Counted from the first letter of the stretch, positions 55,230-63,994 are shown. The stretch: DNA of 64,000 nucleotides from Mesorhizobium sp. CU3 (GCF_006442965.1 NZ_VFWX01000003.1:285632-349631); one strand, 5' to 3'. Translations and numbers: made by a program. Notes: generated by a model not told the origin, from the sequence alone.

Positions 55230-56028
55230 CGCGACCAATCAGACCAGGCGCCGCCCATACCGTCGCCGGCCGCTTCTCCTTGATCGATTTCGGCCGCGTT
55301 CCTGGCCTCGCCTGCACACGCTCCCAAAGCCTCTCCCTGACCTGCCTGTTGGCATTGATAAATGCGGCCCCGACATAGCGGCCAGTGCCGCGCTCAGCCA
55401 TCAAGGCAAAGGCCGGCTTACCCGGTTCGCGCTCGACGCCGAGCAGATCGTATTCGTCAACGGCGTACGCCTTGATCTTGAGCCACGCAGTCGAGTTGCC
55501 AGACCGATAAACGCTGTCCTTGCGCTTCGAGACCATGCCCTCGAGGCCGGCTTGGTCGACAAGGTGGAACACAGCCGCGCCTGTGCCCGGCAGCGCTTCA
55601 CTGAACTGGATTCGGCCTCCGGCAGGAACCATCGCCTGAAGGATCTCCCGCCGATCAGCCAGCGGCATGTCGCGCAGATCGTGGCCGTTGAGGTGGAGAA
55701 GGTCAAACGCGACGAAGTAGAGGTCATGCTGGCGCTGAGTGATGGCACTGCGCAGCTCGCCGAAGTCAGACAGGCCTTTGTCGTTGAGAACGATGATCTC
55801 GCCGTCGATGATGGCGCTTTCGGCGTTCAGCTCGCCGGCAGCTTTCACAAGGTCGCGGTACTTGCTCGTCCAATCGAGCCCGCGGCGGGTGTAGATCCGC
55901 ACGCCGTATACGTCGCGCACGATCTGAGACCGGTAGCCGTCAAGCTTGACTTCGTGAATCCATCCGTCGCCCTCTGGCGGCTTGTCGACAAGCGACGGCA
56001 TCAACGGCGGAATGAAACTCAAACCCAC
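55165..56028 (-). CDS. ATP-dependent DNA ligase (LigD/LigC-like)
   Basis: A 287-residue ligase catalytic module. The adenylation motif K-x-D-G is in HEVKLDGYRSQI (Lys28). Others are motif III-like YFVAFDLLHLNGHDLRD, motif IV-like LEGMVSKRKDSVYRSG, and motif V WLKIKAYAVDEYDLLG, followed by an OB-fold end. No polymerase or phosphoesterase domain, so it is the stand-alone ligase type often found beside Ku or on plasmids; no ku gene is visible here. Length is normal for this type. Its 3' end is duplicated at 54495-54655. Confidence 0.92.
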   Translation of the reverse strand: MGLSFIPPLMPSLVDKPPEGDGWIHEVKLDGYRSQIVRDVYGVRIYTRRGLDWTSKYRDLVKAAGELNAESAIIDGEIIVLNDKGLSDFGELRSAITQRQHDLYFVAFDLLHLNGHDLRDMPLADRREILQAMVPAGGRIQFSEALPGTGAAVFHLVDQAGLEGMVSKRKDSVYRSGNSTAWLKIKAYAVDEYDLLGVEREPGKPAFALMAERGTGRYVGAAFINANRQVRERLWERVQARPGTRPKSIKEKRPATVWAAPGLIGRVKHLRGEEDLRHASLQDFREE

Positions 56029-56151
56029 TTACGCCACCCCAAGCATCTCGAACTTGATTCAATATCGCTGGGTTGTTTCTGTTCCGTTAGTCCTGGCTAA
56101 TGGGAACATTCGGTGCTCGTCGCTGTTTTTTTCTCACCAGGAGGAGCAGCC

Positions 56152-56337
56152 ATGGCAGACGACAAAACCAAGCGCGATTTTCGCGACCGTGACCGGGTAT
56201 CGGCGAACGGGGATTATGAAGTCCGCTATTTCGCCAAGCAGCATCGCATCACCCCCGAGCAGGTTCGGGGTCTGATCAGCGACCACGGCAACGACCGCAA
56301 GACGCTGGAGCGCGAAGCTAGAAAGCTCCGGCCTTGA
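56152..56337 (+). CDS. DUF3606 family protein
   Basis: A 61-residue protein (MADDKTKRDFRDRDRVSANG, DYEVRYFAKQHRITPEQVRG, LISDHGNDRKTLEREARKL). DUF3606 proteins are small and common in rhizobia. AGGAGGAGCAGCC is a strong ribosome binding site. Its stop overlaps the TTG start of the helix-turn-helix gene (TTGA). Confidence 0.9.
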   Translation: MADDKTKRDFRDRDRVSANGDYEVRYFAKQHRITPEQVRGLISDHGNDRKTLEREARKLRP

Positions 56338-56633
56338 CCAAGACGTCTGAAACCCTGACTCCCGCGCTATGCCGAGCCGCCCGCGGGTTGTTGAACTGGA
56401 CGCAAGTCCGATTGGCAGCGAAGGCGGGTATCAGTGAAGGCACTGTCCGTGATTTCGAGAGTGGATTGCGGACACCCAGTGCGGGCAAACTTTTTTTGAT
56501 ACGAAAGGCGCTTCACGCCCAGGGCGTCATCTTCATCCCCGAGGGTCCAGGAGTTCGCCTCAAGGGCAGTGACCCAAGACGCCCCTCCCTTGCCGAGGGC
56601 GAAGCCGGAATTATCGCGAACAGCGAGATGTGA
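56334..56633 (+). CDS. Xre-type helix-turn-helix protein (duplication unit B)
   Basis: A 99-residue protein starting at TTG 56334, overlapping the DUF3606 stop. A single Cro/C1-type helix-turn-helix (LLNWTQVRLAAKAGISEGTV RDFESG) with VIFIPEGPGVRLKG at the end, as in many short rhizobial Xre proteins. Coupled to DUF3606; probably the intact source of the unit A copy. Confidence 0.8.
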   Translation: MTKTSETLTPALCRAARGLLNWTQVRLAAKAGISEGTVRDFESGLRTPSAGKLFLIRKALHAQGVIFIPEGPGVRLKGSDPRRPSLAEGEAGIIANSEM

Positions 56634-56644
56634 CGTTGATTGGG

Positions 56645-56731
56645 CTAGCCCACTGGCCCGGAGACGAGGGCCGTGACTGATCCCAAGCGTTCACGCTTTT
56701 GCAGGATCGGCTTTTCGTAGATTTTCTTCAT
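56645..56731 (-). CDS. Very short RiPP-precursor-like peptide (28 residues)
   Basis: Codes MKKIYEKPILQKRERLGSVT followed by ALVSGPVG, with GGAGAAATACG before the ATG. The leader matches the lasso-peptide spacing Y-x2-P-x-L-x3-(G)-x5-T exactly, with Glu in the usual Gly position and Thr20 where cleavage would leave it at -2. The remaining tail is only 7-8 residues and lacks an acidic ring residue. Its leader is nearly identical to that of 57179-57286. No processing enzymes are in the window. Confidence 0.65.
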   Translation of the reverse strand: MKKIYEKPILQKRERLGSVTALVSGPVG

Positions 56732-56818
56732 TCGTATTTCTCCAAGTGGCCCCTCAAAAACGTTGCACAGATGCGTTGAGCAGTCGGTGCTTGTCAAGCG
56801 AACGGTTTGCGGAGGACG

Positions 56819-56968
56819 CTAGCGAATTTCCTCATAGTTTCGCATCGACGGCCGGCGCTCGTAATCCACTGGAGCACTTATCAAAACCAGAGACTCGTCG
56901 CGGCCGATATTCCTGCCTAGCTTGAAGGCGGCGTAGACCGTGCCGAGAGTGATCAGAAATCTGAGCAT
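56819..56968 (-). CDS. Small membrane-like protein
   Basis: A 49-residue protein (MLRFLITLGTVYAAFKLGRN, then IGRDESLVLISAPVDYERRP). One hydrophobic N-terminal segment of about 15 residues. CTGGAGAAGAGC precedes the ATG at 56968. It lies between the two RiPP-like genes on the same strand; function unknown. Confidence 0.5.
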   Translation of the reverse strand: MLRFLITLGTVYAAFKLGRNIGRDESLVLISAPVDYERRPSMRNYEEIR

Positions 56969-57123
56969 GCTCTTCTCCAGGTTGTTGCGATAGCGAGTAC
57001 GGAAGCCCGCGCCCCCTCGGCAAGGACGCGGGCCGGTGTTTCCACCAATCTGCGACCGTTTTGAGGGGGACAATCGCAGATACCTTACCAACCTGACGGC
57101 CTGCCGCTTGTTCCTCACATTAA

Positions 57124-57157
57124 AAGAAAAGCCCGCCGACCGTAGCCAGCGGGCTTT
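57124..57157 (-). terminator. Rho-independent terminator after the second RiPP-like gene
   Basis: AAAGCCCGC and GCGGGCTTT form a 9-bp stem with an inner loop; on the minus strand TTCTTTTAATG follows. It lies about 22 bases past the stop of 57179-57286. Confidence 0.8.
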
Positions 57158-57178
57158 GGATGTTTCCCGAGTCTGCCG

Positions 57179-57286
57179 TCAGTCCACCGGCACTTCGATG
57201 ATGACAGTCGACGGCGTCGGAACAGCCGTGATCTTGGACAGCCGCTGCCTGCGAACCAACACCGGCTTTTCGTAGGTTTTCTTCAT
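57179..57286 (-). CDS. Very short RiPP-precursor-like peptide (35 residues)
   Basis: Codes MKKTYEKPVLVRRQRLSKIT followed by AVPTPSTVIIEVPVD. AAGGGGGAAGTGG gives a strong ribosome binding site. The spacing Y5-x2-P8-x-L10-x3-Q14-x5-T20 equals the lasso leader consensus except Gln for Gly. The core would be 14-15 residues with Glu at 10-11, later than the usual 7-9. Followed by a strong terminator, so it is its own transcript. The longer frame to 57364 adds a non-conserved part. Confidence 0.7.
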   Translation of the reverse strand: MKKTYEKPVLVRRQRLSKITAVPTPSTVIIEVPVD

Positions 57287-57936
57287 CCACTTCCCCCTTT
57301 CGCTCAAAACAACGCCCGTAGGTTGCGTTGGAACCACAAGCTGATCAACCACAAATGATAGCAACTTTGACGTGTTGGCCAGAATGAGTTTGGTTGTGTG
57401 GCTGCGCTACATCACGCCGCGGCAACCGGCGTAACCGGCAAACAAAAAGCCGGCCTCATCCCCGCCAGGGAGGCAGATATGGGTGCACCAAAAGCAGAGT
57501 TAGCGCGCCAACATTTCATGACCACTGGCGGCCTACGGATATCGCAGCGAACGTCCGCGATTGAGCGGCCAAAATCGTCGGCCAAGGAGCGTCCCAAGAA
57601 GACTGTTGGCGGCTCCGTCGTGGGAACGAAAAAAGAAGAGAAGCAGAACTTTCGTGTGCGTTTTTTGCACACAACGTCCCGTAACTATCTGATATTAATC
57701 ACCTATCTGCCCCATCCATCATGGGCGCGATGGCGAGGCGCACCTTCTTGTAATCGCTGCTCTTCATATCGGCGGTTCTCGAGTCCTCGGTCAACGAGGC
57801 GTCGCGCTCACATAAGCGATTTTGTGGCGATTTCCTACCCGGCCCCGAAGAGCAAGCGTGCCCGGATCTCGACGCGAAGTTCTGGATTGCGAAGGGCAGA
57901 GCGGGAAATGGGCCGGTACGACCGGCCCATCTTCAA
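57287..57936. other. Intergenic stretch without a supported gene
   Basis: About 650 bases. An open plus-strand frame from 57398 has mixed, arginine/serine-rich composition without recognisable motifs and runs into the SPFH gene. A perfect 9-bp hairpin (ATGGGCCGG/CCGGCCCAT, 57908-57930) lies just after the SPFH stop and may end its transcript. Confidence 0.5.
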
Positions 57937-59982
57937 TCAACCCTCGTCAACGGGTTGCGGGATCGCATCCGGCAGGTTTTGCCGTCCAACCCGGTCGGCA
58001 ACGAGCATCGAAAGCATCATCTCGACGAGGCCGTTGGCGCCCCCCTTCTCGCCGCCGGCGGCGCCGATCTGGATCTGCGGCACGAGCGGCAGCCTGCCAT
58101 TCTCGATCGCCTCGGCGAAGCGCATGAGAACCTGCGAGTTGAGCTGATAGTCCGGTCCGCCGAAGGCGGCGACCTTCTTCTCCGTGGCCTCAGCCTCCGC
58201 CAGGCCGATGGCGCGCACCTTCTCGGCCTCGGCAAAACCGGTCGCCTTGATGCGTTCGGCATCGGCAAGCGCGACAGCCTTGATCATGTCGGCCTCGCCC
58301 TGGCCGGCGAGGCGCACCTTCTCGGCCTCCGCCTTGGCCGTGACCTGGATGGTTTCGGCTTCTTGGCGGGTGCGGGCAAGTTGCGCCTTGCCCTCGTTCT
58401 CGCTGATCTCGATGGTAAGTGCCGAGGTCGTGATCTTGGCTTGCTGTTCGGCCAGCGCCTCCTTCTCGCGCAACGTGCGTTCCTGGGTAGCCGCCCTCTC
58501 CTGCAATTTGTAGGTCTCGACCTTTTCGACCGCGATCTGGCGCTCGCGCAGTTGGATCAGTATCTGCTCTATGTTGTTCTGGCCGTTGGCGGCGCGCGGC
58601 GTGCCGATCAGCACTTCCTGCAGCTCGAGGCTGTAGGAATTGAATTTTTCGCGCATCTCCTCGCCCGATTTGCGCTGGATGTCGCTACGCTCCTGCAAGA
58701 GCTGGATCAGCGTCTTTGTCTGGGCGATGTTCTTGAAGTAGGCGGAAACCATCGGATCGAGCGTCTGTTCGACCAGCCGCTTGATGTCGCCGAAACGCTG
58801 CACCACCAGCGGCGCCTTCATATAGTCGATATGCACGACGACGGAGAGCGGCAGCACCGGCTCGAACGCATCCTTGGTGATCAGCGACACCTCGGACAGG
58901 TTCTCATCCAGCCTGTGTTCGCCGAACTGCTCCTTCGTCCATTTGAGCACGAAGTTGGTGGTCGGCACGGTGACGATGTTGCCGGCATAGGTATTGAGCG
59001 CATACTTGCCTGGCAGCAGTGGCGTAGACCAGACACCACGTGCGCCGACTTCGACCAGCTCGCCGTGACGATACGCCTGCCCGGATATATCCGCGCCGTG
59101 GCGGCCGTTATAGGAGACGACGACGCCCGCCGTGCCGACGTCGATGATCGTCTTCCCGACCAGTTCGACAGTCGCGAAAATGCGATTGAGGAAGTAGCTG
59201 CCGTCGGCCAGCACCTGCAATTGCCGGCCACGATAGCCACCGGCATTGAGAAACTTCTCAGGATCCTGAAAATTGTTGTGGAAGTTCGGGTCGTTCGGAT
59301 CGTTGGCAACGGTCGGCGCGATGATCTCGCCGTCCGGCAGGGCCGGACCGTCATGGATGGTGACGATACCGATCATGTCCTCGGCATTATGGATGACCAC
59401 CGGCTCGAAGCCGCCCCGCTCCGAGATCATGCTGGACATGTTGGAAAAAAGGCTTTGTTCCGACGAGCTCAGATTGACGGCATAGATCGACTGGGCGGTA
59501 AGCACGATGAATTGCGCGAGATTGATGGCATAGGTGCCTTCACGCAGGATCTTGCGTTGCGGTCCTTTCTGACCGCCTTTTTCGAGAAAGCCGCGCACAT
59601 CCTGGAAATCATCGGCTTCGGTGTTGGAAGCCAGTGTCTGCGTCGGAGGCAGCGGCTTGCCGTCACGGGCAAAGACATAGCCGATCTGGCCCTGCGGGAT
59701 GGTCACGAGGTTGGCGCGATGCATCGAATACTGGAACGGCATGAAGAAATGCAGGCCGCCGCGCACGACTTCCGGCTGGTAGCCCGCCTCACGGTTGAGC
59801 GCGATGAAGCCATTGCTGACGGAGCCGCGAAAACTCCATAGTTTTTCCAGGATGCCGAGCCTGTCGTTGGGGATGTAGCGGACCACGCCGCTGCGCCAGA
59901 ACAGGATTGCCAGCACGATGACTGGCACGGCTATCTCGATCGCCGTCCACTTCATCGGTTCGAGATATTGTAGGGCTTCCAT
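57937..59982 (-). CDS. SPFH/Band-7 (flotillin-like) membrane protein
   Basis: A 681-residue protein anchored by one N-terminal helix (about 13-31, AIEIAVPVIVLAILFWRSG). SPFH domain sequence is split around an insert of about 150 residues: GLHFFMPFQYSMHRANLVTI early, then GYRGRQLQVLADGSYFLNRI, VVVSYNGRHG and ENLSEVSLITKDAFEPVLPL SVVVHID. A long coiled coil follows, rich in A-E-A-E-K/R-x repeats (about 480-620), and ends PDAIPQPVDEG. Flotillin-like proteins form membrane rafts and scaffolds. GGAGACAAG precedes the ATG at 59982. Longer than usual flotillins (about 480-580). No NfeD partner nearby. Confidence 0.9.
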   Translation of the reverse strand: MEALQYLEPMKWTAIEIAVPVIVLAILFWRSGVVRYIPNDRLGILEKLWSFRGSVSNGFIALNREAGYQPEVVRGGLHFFMPFQYSMHRANLVTIPQGQIGYVFARDGKPLPPTQTLASNTEADDFQDVRGFLEKGGQKGPQRKILREGTYAINLAQFIVLTAQSIYAVNLSSSEQSLFSNMSSMISERGGFEPVVIHNAEDMIGIVTIHDGPALPDGEIIAPTVANDPNDPNFHNNFQDPEKFLNAGGYRGRQLQVLADGSYFLNRIFATVELVGKTIIDVGTAGVVVSYNGRHGADISGQAYRHGELVEVGARGVWSTPLLPGKYALNTYAGNIVTVPTTNFVLKWTKEQFGEHRLDENLSEVSLITKDAFEPVLPLSVVVHIDYMKAPLVVQRFGDIKRLVEQTLDPMVSAYFKNIAQTKTLIQLLQERSDIQRKSGEEMREKFNSYSLELQEVLIGTPRAANGQNNIEQILIQLRERQIAVEKVETYKLQERAATQERTLREKEALAEQQAKITTSALTIEISENEGKAQLARTRQEAETIQVTAKAEAEKVRLAGQGEADMIKAVALADAERIKATGFAEAEKVRAIGLAEAEATEKKVAAFGGPDYQLNSQVLMRFAEAIENGRLPLVPQIQIGAAGGEKGGANGLVEMMLSMLVADRVGRQNLPDAIPQPVDEG

Positions 59983-60455
59983 CTCTTGTCTCCTGTGGGC
60001 GTGCGGGTTCGTCCACCCGACGGCCGCCCGGTTGGCGTTGACTAACGAAGCTGGGAGATCGCGCACCGACACGCTCGACGCACCAAGGGCATGTCGAACG
60101 TTTGGGCTGCTCATTGTGTGGGAAAATGACCGCGCGTCCCGAGTCCCCAGCGAGGGCAAGCGTGGCCGTAAGCGATGTTACATCGGTGTTGCCTTGATAG
60201 ACATAACAACAATGACGTAGGGATCGCACCTACAACTGTAAAGATACTTCACGCTGAAATCGTATAAGTATTTTCTACGCTTCTGCTGTTCGAAAGCGTT
60301 GCCTTCTAGCAATCGGCAAAAAAGGGGAAATGGCGCTCTTCACGAGTCAGGGCGCCGGCTCCAGAGCCGACCCAATGCGGCTTGGTAACCAACAACGGCC
60401 CAATGGGCCGCGCCGTTACCGGCGCAGCACATTGATTTCAAGAAGCTTTTTTGGC

Positions 60456-60758
60456 CTACCGCCGCAGTGCGTAGACGTTGTCCATGGAGGGGCCGCCGAG
60501 CGGCATCGCCATGTCGTCGTCGAGCAGCCGGGTGATGCGGGCAAAGCCGATGAAGGCCTTCCGCGCTTCCTCGGCCGACATCGTGCCGGAGACCGCTGCG
60601 GAGCAGCAGTTCAGGGCGCATTGATAGACGGGCCCGCGTCTTCCCGTCGGCCACTTCCGCAGGAATACCATTGCTTCGGAGACGCTATCGACTTCCACCA
60701 CAGGGTATCCCTGCCCACGCGCAATTCGCACTGGGGTAAAGAAATGCAAGCGATCCAT
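60456..60758 (-). CDS. DUF982 family protein
   Basis: A 100-residue DUF982 protein (MDRLHFFTPVRIARGQGYPV, DSVSEAMVFLRKWPTGRRGP, EEARKAFIGFARITRLLDDD). GGAGGACTACTC is a strong ribosome binding site. Fourth DUF982 gene in the window. Bases 59983-60455 hold only GC-rich inverted repeats. Confidence 0.85.
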   Translation of the reverse strand: MDRLHFFTPVRIARGQGYPVVEVDSVSEAMVFLRKWPTGRRGPVYQCALNCCSAAVSGTMSAEEARKAFIGFARITRLLDDDMAMPLGGPSMDNVYALRR

Positions 60759-61053
60759 GAGTAGTCCTCCCGGTCGACCGCAAGGCAGTCGAACCACAAT
60801 AAACGCACGTCTTGCGAATCGGTTCCAAACAAATTTGGTTGCCGTTGGAAAGAATCTGGAACCGCTCATCCCGCGCGAAAGCGCCGTCGCGACTCAGCCG
60901 TGATGCAGCTCAAAGGCCGCGATAACGACGATTCTCATTGAATATCTTTAAGGCGAAAGCCGGCAAATGGGTTGCTTGCCGGTTCCCCAGCGGCAGGCTT
61001 ACCCTCCATTGCCAACGCGTGAGGGCGCGTTTTGCAACAAGGGGACACCTGCA

Positions 61054-62511
61054 ATGACCATACAAGGCGCATCGCCCGGCCTCTACAACGAGGATCTGGC
61101 TCCGGCAAAGGTCCGTAACTGGGGACCGTTCTCGATCTTCAACGTCTGGACCTCCGACGTTCACAGCCTGTGGGGTTACTATCTGGCCGCCAGCCTGTTT
61201 CTGTTTTGCGGCGGCTTCGTCAACTTCATCGTCGCCATCGGCATCGGCTCGCTGATCATCTACGCGCTGATGAATATGGTCGGTTATGCCGGCGTGAAGA
61301 CCGGCGTGCCCTACCCCGTGCTTGCCCGCGCCTCCTTCGGCATCTGGGGCGCCAACATCCCGGCGCTGGTGCGCGCCATCGTCGCCTGCTTCTGGTACGG
61401 CGCGCAGACGGCCGCGGCCTCCGGCGCCATCGTCGCGCTGCTCACACGCCTGCAATGGTTCGACGAGTTCAACAAGACCTCGCATATGCTGGGACATTCC
61501 ACCCTGGAGGTGATCTGCTTCGTCGTCATCTGGGCGCTGCAGCTGCTGATCATCCAGAAGGGCATGGAAACCGTGCGCCGCTTCCAGGACTGGGCCGGCC
61601 CCGCCGTATGGGTGATGATGCTGCTTCTGGCCATCTATCTCTGCGTGAAGTCGGGCAGCTTCGCCTTCACCAGCGACATCCCGATGGACGTGCTGCGCGA
61701 AAAGACCGCCGACGCCGGCATTCCGGGCGATCCGGGATCCTGGACCGCGCTGTTCGGCGTCGCGGCGATCTGGGTCACCTATTTCTCGGCGCTCTACCTC
61801 AACTTCTGCGATTTCGCCCGCTACGCGCCGGACACCGCCGCACTGCGCAAGGGCAATATCTGGGGCCTGCCGGTCAATTTGATCCTGTTCTCGCTGGTCG
61901 CCGGCGTCACCACCATCGCCGCCTACGACGTCTATCACGAGGTGCTGCTGCACCCCGACCAGATCTCGGCCAAGTTCGACAGCTGGTTCCTGGCGGCACT
62001 TGCCGCGCTGACTTTCGCCGTTGCGACGCTTGGCATCAATGTGGTGGCTAACTTCGTCTCGCCGGCCTTCGACTTTTCCAACGTCTTCCCGCGTCAGATC
62101 GACTTCAAGAAGGGCGGCTACATCGCGGCCTTGATCGCGCTGGTGCTCTATCCCTTCGCGCCCTGGGAAGGCAGCGCAGCACACTTCGTCGGCATCATCG
62201 GCGCGACGATGGGGCCGATCTTCGGCGTGATGATGGTCGACTACTATTTGATCCGCAAAAGCGAGGTGGACGTAGAAGCGCTCTACCGCGAGGACGGCGA
62301 ATTCCGCTTCCAGGGCGGCTGGCACGTCAACGCCTTCATCGCCGCCGGCATCGGCGCGATCTTCTCCTCGATCCTGCCCAACTTCACCAACTGGCTGCCC
62401 GCCTGGTGGGGTGTATACGGCTGGTTCTTCGGCGTGGCCATCGCAGGCGCCGTCTACTACGTGCTGCGCAGCGCGGCACTCGGCGCGGGAGCGAAGACGG
62501 CGAAGGCCTGA
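61054..62511 (+). CDS. NCS1-family nucleobase/allantoin-type permease
   Basis: A 485-residue transporter with about 12 membrane helices, matching NCS1 carriers (cytosine, uracil, allantoin, hydantoin or thiamine-type substrates). Motifs: NVWTSDVHSLWGYYLAASLF, GVPYPVLARASFGIWGANIP, NFCDFARYAPD, GINVVANFVSPAFDFSNVFP. ATG at 61054 with AAGGGGACACCTGCA upstream. Sodium or proton driven; the substrate cannot be determined, as no catabolic enzyme is next to it. Confidence 0.92.
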   Translation: MTIQGASPGLYNEDLAPAKVRNWGPFSIFNVWTSDVHSLWGYYLAASLFLFCGGFVNFIVAIGIGSLIIYALMNMVGYAGVKTGVPYPVLARASFGIWGANIPALVRAIVACFWYGAQTAAASGAIVALLTRLQWFDEFNKTSHMLGHSTLEVICFVVIWALQLLIIQKGMETVRRFQDWAGPAVWVMMLLLAIYLCVKSGSFAFTSDIPMDVLREKTADAGIPGDPGSWTALFGVAAIWVTYFSALYLNFCDFARYAPDTAALRKGNIWGLPVNLILFSLVAGVTTIAAYDVYHEVLLHPDQISAKFDSWFLAALAALTFAVATLGINVVANFVSPAFDFSNVFPRQIDFKKGGYIAALIALVLYPFAPWEGSAAHFVGIIGATMGPIFGVMMVDYYLIRKSEVDVEALYREDGEFRFQGGWHVNAFIAAGIGAIFSSILPNFTNWLPAWWGVYGWFFGVAIAGAVYYVLRSAALGAGAKTAKA

Positions 62512-62530
62512 GCGCACTTTTCCCCCTTCT

Positions 62531-63845
62531 CCCCTTGTGCAGGGCTGTCCGGGGAAAGATCGAAGTGAATCGAAATGCCGCATGTGCATGCCCCGTAAGA
62601 CGGGGTTTTTCCGTCTACCTTCTGGTTGTCGAGACTCAGAAAAGGGACGGGGCATGCACTATAGGCTTAGCATTCTTGGCAAGCTGGTTGAACCGCTCAA
62701 TCGTCGCCGCTTCCAGACGCTTGTGGATAGCCACAACGCGGACGCCTACGACAAGTCGTTCAACAGCTGGGACCACCTGATGGTGCTGATCTATGCGCAG
62801 TTGAGTGGTGCGGACAGCCTGCGCAGCCTGGAAGCCGGCTGGAACGCCAACAGCCAGCACCATTATCACCTGGGCAGCGACCAACTGCACCGCTCGACCT
62901 TATCGGACGCCAACCGGCGCCGGCCTGTCGCCGTCTTTGCCGAGACCTTCGACTTCATCGCCGGCCAGCTCGACCGGCACACACGCCGCGAAGGCGCGGC
63001 CATGCTGCGGCTGATCGATTCCACGCCCATCCCGCTCGGCAAGGCCTGCGGCTGGGCCAAGTCGAACGGCCGCATCCGTGGCATGAAGCTGCATGTCGTC
63101 TACGATCCCGACAGCGACCGCCCGCGCGTCCTCGACATCACCCACGCCAACGTCAACGATGCCCAGATCGGCCGCACGATCATCATCGAGACCGGCGCCA
63201 CCTACGTGTTCGACAAGGGCTATTGCCATTACGGCTGGTGGACGGCGATCGCCAGCGCACAAGCCTTCTTCGTCACCCGGCCCAAATCCAACATGGGGCT
63301 CGACGTGCTCACCAGCCGCCCCATCGAGGTCGCGCAAGGCGACGGCTTCACCGTTCTCGGCGATGCCGAGGTCAGCCTGGCAAGCAAGACCCACTGCAAG
63401 CTGCCCATTGCATTGCGTCGCCTGATCGTCCAGCGCCAGGACGGCGATACCATCATGCTTTTGACCAACGACCTGACGCGCTCCGCCGTCGAGATCGCCA
63501 ATCTCTACAAGGGCCGCTGGCAGATCGAGCTCTTGTTCCGCTGGATCAAGCAGCACCTCAAGATCCGCAAATTCCTCGGCAACAACGACAACGCCATCCG
63601 CCTGCAGCTCTTCGCCGCCATGATCGCCTATGCGTTGCTGCGTATCGCTGCCCGGGCCTGCCAGATCGCCATGCCCATCCTCAGGTTCACCGATCTCGTC
63701 ACAAGGTGCATCTTCGAGCGCCGAAACATCGCGGCCATCGACAAACTGCCACCCGTCAACCCAAGTCAGCGCAGGCTAACCTCATTCCCAAACCAGATGA
63801 GCTTCGCATATGAATGACTTTCCCCGGACAGCCCTGCCCCTTGTG
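62531..63845 (+). mobile_element. Complete IS4-family insertion sequence with 9-bp target duplication
   Basis: The element spans 62540-63836 (1297 bp). Perfect 19-bp inverted repeats (CAGGGCTGTCCGGGGAAAG) lie at 62540-62558 and 63818-63836. The target CCCCTTGTG is duplicated at 62531-62539 and 63837-63845. One transposase gene fills most of it. It is intact and therefore may be active. It sits in a RIME-like repeat downstream of the NCS1 gene. Confidence 0.95.
62654..63817 (+). CDS. IS4-family DDE transposase
   Basis: A 387-residue transposase. An N-terminal DUF4372-like region (MHYRLSILGKLVEPLNRRRF, SFNSWDHLMVLIYAQLSGAD) is followed by the DDE core: first D in LIDSTPIPLGKA, second D in YVFDKGYCHYGWW, and the E of the Y-(2)R-(3)E-(6)K signature in YKGRWQIELLFRWIKQHLKI. 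ATG at 62654 with GGGACGGGGC upstream. Ends just before the right inverted repeat. Confidence 0.95.
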   Translation: MHYRLSILGKLVEPLNRRRFQTLVDSHNADAYDKSFNSWDHLMVLIYAQLSGADSLRSLEAGWNANSQHHYHLGSDQLHRSTLSDANRRRPVAVFAETFDFIAGQLDRHTRREGAAMLRLIDSTPIPLGKACGWAKSNGRIRGMKLHVVYDPDSDRPRVLDITHANVNDAQIGRTIIIETGATYVFDKGYCHYGWWTAIASAQAFFVTRPKSNMGLDVLTSRPIEVAQGDGFTVLGDAEVSLASKTHCKLPIALRRLIVQRQDGDTIMLLTNDLTRSAVEIANLYKGRWQIELLFRWIKQHLKIRKFLGNNDNAIRLQLFAAMIAYALLRIAARACQIAMPILRFTDLVTRCIFERRNIAAIDKLPPVNPSQRRLTSFPNQMSFAYE

Positions 63846-63962
63846 GGAGAAGGTGGATCGGCGCGATAGCGCCGAGACGGATGAGGGGTGTTCCAGCGGA
63901 GTGAGACGTCGGCTTTCTCTGGGGCACCCCTTGTGTGTTTGGAATCGTGCATTGTTGAGGGT

Positions 63963-63994
63963 GCCACGGACCAGGTGCTTGCCTGATCCGTGGC
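63963..63994. repeat. Inverted repeat near the window end
   Basis: GCCACGGA-C-CAGG pairs with CCTG-A-TCCGTGGC around TGCTTG, with a single mismatch. Possibly a bidirectional terminator or the end of another element. No gene is visible between the IS and the window end. Confidence 0.5.

Larger units (their letters stand above)
54495..56573. repeat. Segmental duplication: ligase end + DUF3606 + helix-turn-helix
   Basis: Unit A is 54495-55038 and unit B is 55165-56573. A holds a 161-base ligase end fused to a 383-base DUF3606/HTH segment; in B the matching pieces (55165-55326 and about 56193-56573) are separated by about 866 bases (most of the ligase and the start of DUF3606). So A is a tandem copy with an internal deletion. 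Confidence 0.85.
62517..63895. repeat. RIME-like intergenic repeat split by the IS element
   Basis: Before insertion the two halves formed CCCTTCTCCCCTTGTGGGAGAAGG, a hairpin typical of the rhizobial intergenic mosaic element, followed by GGATCGGCGCGATAGCGCCGAGACGG and ATGAGGGGTG. The IS target is the loop of this hairpin. Confidence 0.7.

Noticed and set aside
57398..58147. 249-codon plus-strand frame downstream of the RiPP-like gene
   Set aside because: Mixed low-information composition and it runs antisense into the SPFH gene.
57955..59841. 628-codon plus-strand frame opposite the SPFH gene
   Set aside because: Antisense shadow; no motifs, no ribosome binding site, composition typical of mirror frames.
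60910..62655. 581-codon minus-strand frame opposite the NCS1 permease
   Set aside because: Antisense shadow of a clear transporter gene, rich in Asp, Arg and His.
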